Source: JAFCBV01 sp965370715 (GTDB taxonomy: Archaea > EX4484-52 > B79-G9). Taken from it: 6,943 nt of DNA. The DNA lies in NCBI GenBank assembly GCA_965370715.1, contig CBDUVQ010000048.1:1-6943 (forward strand). The letters are read 5' to 3'. Positions 1-6,239 of this stretch are shown here, piece after piece; within the stretch, counting starts at the first letter, position 1, and the number at the start of each line of letters is the position of its first letter. The notes under the pieces were generated by a model that did not search any database, had not been told where the DNA came from, and worked only from the letters and a program-made list of their open reading frames with translations. The translations under genes and the position numbers were made by a program.

Positions 1-573
1 ATGAAGCACGAGTGCGACTTCAAGTTCAGAGTAAGCTATGAAGCACAGGCAGAGACATATACATACATCTATTTTGCAAACCCTGACGAGAAGAACCAAA
101 GGGCGTATACAAATCAGGATATGAACCTTCGTGGGGAAAATGTCGCCAACTTCGGACCGGTGTATATAAATTTTGACACAGCTCAAACCCAACCGATAAA
201 ATGGTCTAAAACCGATGAGACAAATAGCTGGACAATATATGTCACACTAAGAAACATAGGAAACGGGATTGGAGAGGTTGCTGAAGATTTAGACGATAAT
301 CCATCAGAATTGCTTGTGGCATTACCTGAAGACATTGAAAAATTCGGTGAATGTTCTTCATTCAAGCAAAGAGAAAATGGCGATGCATACGACTTATTTA
401 TTACAAAAACAGAAGACAACCTAAAACTATACTCAAAACAGACATCCAGATTCTCCTGCGTCCTGACAGCCCCTGTAGTCAACATTCTTGAGCCATACCG
501 CTTTGTCAGCAGTGCAGATTATATCTATACTATTGACAAAAAGGTCAAAATAGTCACAATGCCGCCCCGGTAA
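1..573 (+). CDS. C-terminal half of a surface-protein paralog (5'-partial)
   Basis: This frame is open from the first base of the window to a TAA at 571-573. It has no signal peptide, and the ATG at position 1 is probably an internal Met. The protein aligns by eye with the second half of the four lipoproteins downstream. FRVSYEA (about residues 9-15) sits where they have CYPY, GPVYINF begins at G52, RNIGNG (84-89) matches their Gly-rich turn, and the end (YRFVSSADYIYT) matches their YHITAQTSYNYY. A full-length relative would have about 160 more residues upstream, including the lipobox. The usual CYPY Cys is Ser here and the usual DC Cys is missing, while C118 and C153 match the other two conserved Cys. 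It is the most diverged member. The role is probably an exported, membrane-anchored surface protein; the specific function is unknown. Confidence 0.75.
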   Translation: MKHECDFKFRVSYEAQAETYTYIYFANPDEKNQRAYTNQDMNLRGENVANFGPVYINFDTAQTQPIKWSKTDETNSWTIYVTLRNIGNGIGEVAEDLDDNPSELLVALPEDIEKFGECSSFKQRENGDAYDLFITKTEDNLKLYSKQTSRFSCVLTAPVVNILEPYRFVSSADYIYTIDKKVKIVTMPPR

Positions 574-587
574 AAGTATATATATAG
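572..587 (+). promoter_or_regulatory. Archaeal TATA-box promoter of the second gene
   Basis: A ten-base TATATATATA run (577-586) follows a purine-rich AAAG that could serve as a BRE. It lies directly after the stop codon of the preceding gene and about 45-55 bases before the ATG at 631. Archaeal transcription usually starts about 25 bases downstream of the box, so the start would fall near 605-610 and leave a leader of about 20-25 bases. Confidence 0.6.
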
Positions 588-616
588 GTTCTGCAAAATA
601 TTCACCATTAGGTTGT

Positions 617-622
617 GGGGTG
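617..622 (+). promoter_or_regulatory. Shine-Dalgarno-like GGGGTG
   Basis: GGTG at 619-622 is complementary to the CACC of the archaeal 16S 3' end and ends 8 bases before the ATG at 631. This spacing, and the clean signal peptide that begins at 631, decide that start over the in-frame TTG at 613, which would add six non-signal-like residues. Confidence 0.5.
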
Positions 623-630
623 TAGATATT

Positions 631-1623
631 ATGAATTTTTTAAAAAATATTGCTTTGGTTGTTGTAGCGTTGCTTGTAGCCGGATGCACAAGCGGTGGCG
701 GAGGGAATGTTAATTTTTCTCAGACAAAAGGTGCGGACATAATAGACTTTGGTTTTGACACACCTTATATTGAAGACTTTGGAGATCAGGCAGTACTTAC
801 TGTCGGATTCCAGAATGTGGGTGGAAAAACAATGAGTGGTAACACCCAGCTTTTCATATACAATGCGCCTATGACTAACAGCGACATTAGTCCAGCTGAG
901 CCCAAAAAATGGAATATCATAAGTCCAACAGGAGATGAAGTTGTGATAGTAGATGGTCTTGTATCCAGATTAGTATGGACTCTTTCAGATGCAACATTCT
1001 ACCCGCCTGACCCGCAGACAGGTCAACCGGGAATGGCTGACAACTACATAGTTATTTTGGCGCCACCAAATCAAGACGAGGGAATGGTTGATATACCATA
1101 CACTTTTGAAACACGGCTCTGTTATCCTTACAAAACAACAACTTCATCTATAATAAGGGCAACAGCTCAGGACACCTATGTTACCGCTGACACACAAAAG
1201 AGCCTTGCAGAAACACAGGCATCTGCAGGACCAATTCAAATAGCGCTTAAGGCAGGTCAAAACATACGGGCAAACATTGGTGGTGGAACAGTCAGAATTC
1301 CGCTTGTATTTGAAGTAAGGGATGTCGGCGGGGGCTTTGCAACAGATACTGGTGTTTCATGTACGCCATTAGTGCAGAAAGCACAAATTGGAGCACTCAC
1401 CGCCACAGTGTACATAGACGGTGTTGAGATGGACTGTGGTGAAGGAAACCTCTATATCAGAAACGGTGTTGGAAACCTCTACTGCACAGGAGAATTCACG
1501 AACTCTAACCCTAAGTCAGAATACCATATAACTGCTCAGACCTCGTACAACTACTATGTCTCAAGGGCTGCTACAATAAAAGTCTCTGACTCCAAAGACA
1601 CAGGCGATGTGGACGCTGCATAG
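631..1623 (+). CDS. Surface lipoprotein, two Ig-like-type domains (paralog 2)
   Basis: The 330-residue product starts with one Lys-containing turn, a hydrophobic stretch (residues 7-17) and a lipobox V-A-G-C with C19 as the likely lipidated residue, then a Gly-rich linker. Domain 1 (about 33-165) has NVGGKTMSG (62-70), FYPP (123-126), a PP pair (145-146) and CYPY starting at C164. Domain 2 (about 198-320) opens with GPIQI at G200 and has DVGGG (231-235) and Cys at 244, 269 and 285. The four ectodomain Cys recur in the three paralogs downstream, which suggests disulfides. Alternating hydrophobic and polar residues and N-x-G turns suggest CARDB/COG1361-like beta-sandwiches; this is inference. 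There is no catalytic motif, so a structural, adhesive or binding role outside the membrane is most likely. It has its own promoter and terminator. Its nearest relative is the gene starting at 2695. Confidence 0.85.
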   Translation: MNFLKNIALVVVALLVAGCTSGGGGNVNFSQTKGADIIDFGFDTPYIEDFGDQAVLTVGFQNVGGKTMSGNTQLFIYNAPMTNSDISPAEPKKWNIISPTGDEVVIVDGLVSRLVWTLSDATFYPPDPQTGQPGMADNYIVILAPPNQDEGMVDIPYTFETRLCYPYKTTTSSIIRATAQDTYVTADTQKSLAETQASAGPIQIALKAGQNIRANIGGGTVRIPLVFEVRDVGGGFATDTGVSCTPLVQKAQIGALTATVYIDGVEMDCGEGNLYIRNGVGNLYCTGEFTNSNPKSEYHITAQTSYNYYVSRAATIKVSDSKDTGDVDAA

Positions 1624-1644
1624 ATTCGAAATATCATAAATTAA

Positions 1645-1682
1645 GTGGGGGTGCCATAAGGCAACTCCCCGTGTTTTTTTTT
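1645..1682 (+). terminator. Hairpin plus T9 terminator after gene 2
   Basis: GGGG (1647-1650) and TGCC (1652-1655) pair with GGCA (1660-1663) and CCCC (1667-1670) around an ATAA loop, with a small asymmetric internal loop. Nine T follow at 1674-1682. The T-tract alone would be enough for archaeal RNA polymerase. It lies about 25 bases beyond the stop of gene 2 and ends 8 bases before the next TATA element. Confidence 0.7.
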
Positions 1683-1689
1683 CTAAATG

Positions 1690-1697
1690 CTTAAATA
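1690..1697 (+). promoter_or_regulatory. TATA box giving a leaderless start for gene 3
   Basis: CTTAAATA is centred about 27 bases upstream of the ATG at 1721. The usual archaeal TATA-to-start distance is about 25 bases, so transcription should begin at or within a few bases of the ATG. No Shine-Dalgarno-like sequence lies between them, which agrees with a leaderless mRNA. Confidence 0.65.
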
Positions 1698-1720
1698 GTC
1701 GCTTCAACAAAAAAACCAGC

Positions 1721-2638
1721 ATGATACTTAAAAAGTATTTTTCTTTTTTGCTAATTTTTGTTGTTCTTTGCTGCACTCAATCACAGGGCGGTAGCAGTAC
1801 CGGTGTGGCTATACAGGACTTTTACTTCAAGTCAGCTGAAATAGGGGACGATGAAGTAGTCAGCGCATCGTTCAGTGTTGCAAACATTGGCTCAAAGACC
1901 GTTGCCGGGGATATTTATGTCTGGTTCTATGGGCCTCTTTTTATGTCATCAAACTCATGGCAGATAGAGCCTGAAGGAACTATTGACCTTACAAGCGGGG
2001 AAGCAGTCATCAACGGAGAGACCTTTTACCCCCCGATTCCTGAAAAAGACATTCCCGGCTCTGTAAAAAACTACGACATACTTTTAATGCCTCCTGATGT
2101 CCCTGACGGGGCAAGGCAAAGCTACACATTCTATGCAGAACTATGCTATCCATACAGCACCACATCCCTCGCGGAAATCACCTCAACTTCACAAAACGAG
2201 TACCGAGTGCAAGAGGCGCAAGACCCAAGTATATCTGATACAGAAAACACGCGCGGGCCTATAATGCTAACATATTCCTCGCGAAAGGACATACGCTCAT
2301 CAAAGCAGATACCAATTGCATTCACTGTGACAGACCTCGGCGGAGGGTACGCAACATCACCGGACAGCGGGTGCATGAAAGACATTGACGCAACTGAAAG
2401 AAACCGTGTGGAAATCACAGTGCTTGTGGACGGCAGCCCGGACGGCATTGACTGCGGAGAGTACAGCAACACAGCGACAATTGATTTGGTTAGCAACAAC
2501 GGAATTGCTTTTTGCAGCTACGAAGTCCCTGACAGGACATCTCCCACAAGAACGCATTATGTGTCTGCAATCGCAAGATATATGTATTATTCACGAAGCA
2601 CGGCAGTCGTCAGTGTTGAAGATTCTTATTACCAGTAA
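1721..2638 (+). CDS. Surface lipoprotein, two Ig-like-type domains (paralog 3)
   Basis: The 305-residue product has KK at positions 4-5, a hydrophobic core (6-16) and a terminal V-L-C-C. C18 (or C17) would be the lipid anchor, although Cys at -1 is unusual for a lipobox. Domain 1 has NIGSKTVAG from N55, FYPP (102-105), a PP pair (124-125) and CYPY from C142. Domain 2 begins with GPI at G179, has LGGGY around 206-210, and carries C218, C245 and C265, the last three positions of the family's four-Cys set. The C-terminal strand pattern (HYVSAIARYMYY) matches the paralogs. There is no added tail, so this is close to the minimal family architecture. It is probably exported and anchored at the outer face of the membrane, with unknown ligand. 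Its promoter implies a leaderless transcript. No terminator is visible before the next gene, so read-through is possible. Confidence 0.83.
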   Translation: MILKKYFSFLLIFVVLCCTQSQGGSSTGVAIQDFYFKSAEIGDDEVVSASFSVANIGSKTVAGDIYVWFYGPLFMSSNSWQIEPEGTIDLTSGEAVINGETFYPPIPEKDIPGSVKNYDILLMPPDVPDGARQSYTFYAELCYPYSTTSLAEITSTSQNEYRVQEAQDPSISDTENTRGPIMLTYSSRKDIRSSKQIPIAFTVTDLGGGYATSPDSGCMKDIDATERNRVEITVLVDGSPDGIDCGEYSNTATIDLVSNNGIAFCSYEVPDRTSPTRTHYVSAIARYMYYSRSTAVVSVEDSYYQ

Positions 2639-2654
2639 TGCCTGATAATCAACA

Positions 2655-2664
2655 GCTATAAATA
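2655..2664 (+). promoter_or_regulatory. TATA-box promoter of the gene 4-gene 5 unit
   Basis: TATAAATA at 2657-2664 lies in the 56-base gap after gene 3, 31-38 bases before the ATG at 2695. The expected transcription start, about 2685-2690, would leave a leader of only 5-10 bases. GTGAT at 2687-2691 could pair with the 16S 3' end but sits too close to the ATG to be a normal ribosome site. Confidence 0.6.
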
Positions 2665-2694
2665 CTGGCTTTTGCGAAGTAATATTGTGATTTA

Positions 2695-4872
2695 ATGAAT
2701 GCACGAGCCGTAATTTTAATTGCAATCACCATGTTTTCGCTTGGCTGTGTAGAAGGCAACTATTCTACCAATGCAGGGGCGCAGATAACCGAGCTTTCCT
2801 TTGACAGCATTCAGGTTGCCGGAGGGGAATCCGCAGAACTTCTCCTGATAGTAGAGAATGTCGGCGTAAAGACAATGGATGGAGACTCAAAAGTGTGGAT
2901 ATATAATGTGCCTTTTTCTGACAATGCATGGTCTTTGAGCTACATAAACGGTGATACTGAAAACAAGGGCATCATAGTTGACGGAGAAATTATTGCAACA
3001 GGGAATTTCTATCCCTATGACATGCAGACAGGCGCGAGCGGGGCTCAGATTTCAAAGGTCATGCTGTTCAATGCCCCTGCTATTCCGTCAGGCATGAGGG
3101 AAACTTATGATTTTACTGCGCGCATGTGCTATCCGTACCGCACAACCTCTTCAAGCATAATAACCTCTGTCTCTTCGCAGGAGTTCAAGGCAAAAACAGA
3201 GGTTTCGGGCAGCGCGGGCACAATAAACTCTGCAGGCCCGATACAAATTGCCCTTAAGGGAGACAGCCAGATACGGAGCGCGCAAAGAATTCCTCTTCCT
3301 TTTGTCATAAGCAATGTGGGCGGCGGGTATCCGACTGCAAGAGAAAGTAGCGCGGACTGCCTAAGTGAAGTCGCAGACACACCATCATATCAAAGGAACC
3401 GGGTTCAGCTAACCATCTCTGTTGACGGTGATGCCACTGACTGCACAGATAAGGAAATATCTCTTGATGACAAGGGGCAGGCTGTTGTCTGGTGCAACTA
3501 TGAGTTTAGTGGCACCAATCCAAAGAACGAATACCATATAACCGCGGCAATTTTCTACAACTACTTCATCACACAGAGCGCACAAATACAGGTTGAGGGC
3601 GTACTTGGCGCAGAAGACTTTTTCCCAATTGGAGATGGAGGAGGGGGAACTCTTGTTACGTCTGCGCTATTGAAGAGTATTTGTGATCAGAGCGGACAGA
3701 CATTATATGAAAATACGCCGATACCGGTTTGCGCAGATGAAAAAAGCGATGTGAACATGGTCGTATTTACATACCCTGGAACAGAAATAGAGGTTCTTGC
3801 AGAGCCGCTTGCATTGAATGCTGCGAAAACACCACTTTACTACCTGAAAACATATCTTGGCTCAAAATACGATACTGCAACAATAAAGACACTTAACACG
3901 CACGACCTGACAGCCAATGACCTCAAAATGGGTGAATTAAGCCTTGCAGACCTTGATTCGTGGTACATCAGCAGCCAGTACAGAAAAACCACACTGACAG
4001 ACAGTGTATATGTGTGGTGTGGGGAAAATATTCTTTGTAAAGACGCAACAACTTATGATCCCTATGTAAAGCCTCTCGGGCTTCTTGATGCCCTTTGCAG
4101 CAGTTGCGGAACAACAACGGTCCATCTGGTTGAAAAAGCAGACCTGCTAAAAGAGGACGTCACTCTTGTAAAGCACAAAGTTAGTGAGAACGAGGTGCTA
4201 CTCAAAAACGTGGTAAGTATAAACGGTATGGCTCCAAAAGACTTCCTTAACCAGCCGATTTACGGCCTGAAAATAACATCAATAAACGGGAAAACAGTAA
4301 ACGAGATGGCTAAAGACAGTGCAAAAATCAGTGCCATAAATATGGAGGACTTTTATCTTAAATACCTTATAGGCAACGATGATGCAGACTATCGTTATCA
4401 AATAGAATACCCGATGTATAAAACAGATATGGAAACAGGTGGCGCTCTTTTAGAAGCAATCATTTCCAGTGACTTGAACGACGGTTTTGAACACAGTGTT
4501 GATCCAAAACATAGCCACAACTCGCTTCTTGACCATATATCCTGCGGAGGCAGCATTACTTACAGCCCGACAACACATTCATTTTGTATAATAGATGTGT
4601 CTCTCTACAATGGAAAGACGCCACCATTTAATGTATTTAGTGCAAGCACGACAGCTGAATGCACTGCAAAGTGCAGTACAGCTAATTCTCCTGGAAGCTG
4701 CACCAGCGCAGGAAAAGGTACTTTTGAGTGCAAGGGAAGCAGCATAATAGAATATTATTTGGGTGAATCGTTCAAAGAATACGGCTGCCCGGCATCGGCC
4801 CCTTGCCTCTGCTACAGGATAGTTGAAAGCAGCCTTTCAAGCGCAGAGAAGTTGCTTCTTTGCGGGATTTGA
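2695..4872 (+). CDS. Large surface lipoprotein with family ectodomain plus Cys-rich C-terminal extension (paralog 4)
   Basis: This 725-residue protein starts with a hydrophobic signal (about 5-16) ending S-L-G-C, with C18 as the presumed lipid anchor. Residues 25-300 are the shared ectodomain: NVGVKTMDG from N55, FYPY from F105, CYPY from C145, GPIQI at G181, VGGGY at 208-212, and C222, C250 and C267. After an Asp/Gly linker (about 304-320) comes a 400-residue region I do not recognise. It contains a CSSC pair (468-471); GLKITSINGKTV (524-535), which resembles a PDZ beta-strand; and a His cluster (H600, H606, H608, H614) next to C617. The last 70 residues hold eight Cys (656, 660, 669, 679, 698, 704, 706, 723), including CxxxC and CxC as in cysteine-stabilised alpha-beta folds. 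No protease triad is evident, so any enzymatic role is unproven. It is probably co-transcribed with the next gene. Confidence 0.85.
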   Translation: MNARAVILIAITMFSLGCVEGNYSTNAGAQITELSFDSIQVAGGESAELLLIVENVGVKTMDGDSKVWIYNVPFSDNAWSLSYINGDTENKGIIVDGEIIATGNFYPYDMQTGASGAQISKVMLFNAPAIPSGMRETYDFTARMCYPYRTTSSSIITSVSSQEFKAKTEVSGSAGTINSAGPIQIALKGDSQIRSAQRIPLPFVISNVGGGYPTARESSADCLSEVADTPSYQRNRVQLTISVDGDATDCTDKEISLDDKGQAVVWCNYEFSGTNPKNEYHITAAIFYNYFITQSAQIQVEGVLGAEDFFPIGDGGGGTLVTSALLKSICDQSGQTLYENTPIPVCADEKSDVNMVVFTYPGTEIEVLAEPLALNAAKTPLYYLKTYLGSKYDTATIKTLNTHDLTANDLKMGELSLADLDSWYISSQYRKTTLTDSVYVWCGENILCKDATTYDPYVKPLGLLDALCSSCGTTTVHLVEKADLLKEDVTLVKHKVSENEVLLKNVVSINGMAPKDFLNQPIYGLKITSINGKTVNEMAKDSAKISAINMEDFYLKYLIGNDDADYRYQIEYPMYKTDMETGGALLEAIISSDLNDGFEHSVDPKHSHNSLLDHISCGGSITYSPTTHSFCIIDVSLYNGKTPPFNVFSASTTAECTAKCSTANSPGSCTSAGKGTFECKGSSIIEYYLGESFKEYGCPASAPCLCYRIVESSLSSAEKLLLCGI

Positions 4873-4877
4873 AAAAA

Positions 4878-6176
4878 ATGAAAAAAACTCCTCTTTTTGC
4901 CATAATTCTGGTTGTCCTTAGCCTTGGGTGTAGCGCGTCTGACTCGCCTGTGGGCCCGGGGCTTATGGTAAAGGAGTTCAAATTCACTCCGAATTACCTT
5001 AACGGAGACCAGATAACAGCCCTTACATTAGTTGTGCAGAACAAGGGCAGCAAGAACATAGATGGTGCATACGCTACAGTCTATGGCTTTGGCGAAGCAA
5101 CCATGTGGACTGTAACCGGAGATATGACAACGCAGAGGTTCGACCTTCGGGCACCGTCAAGCTTCACAAACAATGTTGGTGAGGAGAAAAGATTTGTCTG
5201 GCTTATGAAAAATAATGACATAATACCAAAAGACGCAGTGCGCCCTTATACTGCCAACGCCCGCGTGTGCTATCCGTATGAGACTTCTGTCCTTGCCCGC
5301 ACTGAAATCATAAGCGAGAATGAATGGATGTCAAACCCACCCACACAGCACCAGATTGATGTCAAGCAGACAACAGGGCCTGTCAGAATAACAATTCTTT
5401 CAAAGCAGCCCGTCATCATGTCAAGCAGAGTCTCTTTAGAGCTATTGATTGAGAATGTAGGCAGTGGGACTGTAACTATGCCAGAATACTGCGACCAACT
5501 TTATGGTGGGGCTTCAATAGACTCTGACAAACTAAACCGCATTAATATGATAATTGAGGGAATATCCGACGACTGCGAAATTGATGATGAGGAAACGCTC
5601 TTCCTCGAGCAGGGAAGGCAGCAGAAAATCACTGTATCGTGTGCTGTAAGCGGGATTGACGCGCCAATAACGACCGCAGACATAAGCATCGGCCTTGAGT
5701 ATGACTATTATCTTGATGCAAGGGCGAGTGTACGGGTGGTGGGACCTGTTAATGCGGATGGAGTGGAAGATGAAGAACTAGAAATACCAACAATTGAGGC
5801 TTGTGGTGATGAATCAGATATTGCAACTGCAATAAACTACGAATCTACTGAGAATAGTATTCAATGTCTCATAGATAAACTAGGAGATCCAACGACAAGC
5901 TGTACAATTGATATGGATACAGTTTGTGATGAAACGTGGAATATCAACGTATTATCAAAAGAAGATTCAACTACAGACTACGTTTCAACAGGTATCAGTA
6001 TTAAATATCCTGATAAAAAGATTTTATATCCTGGCGGAGAAAAAGATTTTACAGAAAGCGAAAATATTATTGCATATGTGATGTGTGATGCGACTGAATA
6101 TACAGCATATTTCAGCATCATTGATGAGTGTGCTTCTACGATAAGATCATTCACACTAAAAAGTGATATAAGATAA
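4878..6176 (+). CDS. Surface lipoprotein with family ectodomain and six-Cys tail (paralog 5)
   Basis: The ATG at 4878 gives KK at positions 2-3, a hydrophobic core (5-16) and L-S-L-G-C, with C18 as the likely lipid anchor. An in-frame TTG at 4860 would only add residues before the signal. The 432-residue product has NKGSKNIDG from N55, CYPY from C131, GPVRI at G167, NVGSG (193-197), and C205, C233 and C255. FYPP is missing, so domain 1 has diverged. From about residue 290 an acidic linker leads to a 125-residue tail not found in the other paralogs. The tail holds C309, C330, C342, C350, C403 and C418, an even number that suits disulfides outside the cell. GC falls sharply where this tail begins. 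The start lies 5 bases after the stop of gene 4, with no clear ribosome site, which suggests an operon with translational coupling. Function is unknown beyond a surface location. Confidence 0.84.
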   Translation: MKKTPLFAIILVVLSLGCSASDSPVGPGLMVKEFKFTPNYLNGDQITALTLVVQNKGSKNIDGAYATVYGFGEATMWTVTGDMTTQRFDLRAPSSFTNNVGEEKRFVWLMKNNDIIPKDAVRPYTANARVCYPYETSVLARTEIISENEWMSNPPTQHQIDVKQTTGPVRITILSKQPVIMSSRVSLELLIENVGSGTVTMPEYCDQLYGGASIDSDKLNRINMIIEGISDDCEIDDEETLFLEQGRQQKITVSCAVSGIDAPITTADISIGLEYDYYLDARASVRVVGPVNADGVEDEELEIPTIEACGDESDIATAINYESTENSIQCLIDKLGDPTTSCTIDMDTVCDETWNINVLSKEDSTTDYVSTGISIKYPDKKILYPGGEKDFTESENIIAYVMCDATEYTAYFSIIDECASTIRSFTLKSDIR

Positions 6177-6227
6177 CACTATATTGATATATTGAGATAC
6201 AAAAAATAAAAAAATATCAGAGGATAA
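6177..6227. other. Short AT-rich convergent intergenic gap
   Basis: This 51-base gap separates the + strand lipoprotein genes from the minus-strand genes. It holds a tandem duplication of TATATTGA (6180-6195) and the A-rich tract that forms the minus-strand terminator. There is no T-tract on the + strand here, so transcripts from gene 5 probably run into the opposite gene. Confidence 0.5.
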
Positions 6228-6239
6228 CTAAGTCACCTC
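6201..6239 (-). terminator. Minus-strand T-tract terminator
   Basis: Read on the minus strand, a weak four-base GAGG/CCTC stem (arms at 6236-6239 and 6220-6223) overlapping the stop codon is followed by T7-A-T6 (6214-6201). The hairpin is poor, but archaeal polymerase terminates on T-tracts, so this is a reasonable end for the minus-strand transcript. Confidence 0.45.

Noticed and set aside
1..3. ATG at the first base as the true start of the first gene
   Set aside because: No signal peptide follows, and the protein aligns only with the second half of its paralogs, so the window edge probably cuts the gene.
613..630. TTG at 613 as the start of gene 2
   Set aside because: It would overlap the GGTG ribosome site and add six residues before an otherwise standard lipoprotein signal starting at the ATG at 631.
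2146..2557. Minus-strand open frames inside gene 3
   Set aside because: They mirror a paralog-supported + strand gene, and their translations look like antisense shadow with scattered Cys and Arg.
2385..2645. 86-codon + strand frame overlapping the end of gene 3
   Set aside because: Gene 3 is supported by homology to its neighbours across this stretch. The overlapping frame has no ribosome site, promoter or recognisable content.
4860..4877. TTG at 4860 as the start of gene 5
   Set aside because: The ATG at 4878 gives a clean signal peptide directly after the gene 4 stop; the extension would put charged residues before it and overlap gene 4.
6180..6195. Tandem TATATTGA repeat as an att site or operator
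   Set aside because: Only two 8-base copies in a very AT-rich gap; chance is enough to explain it and no integrase or regulator is present.
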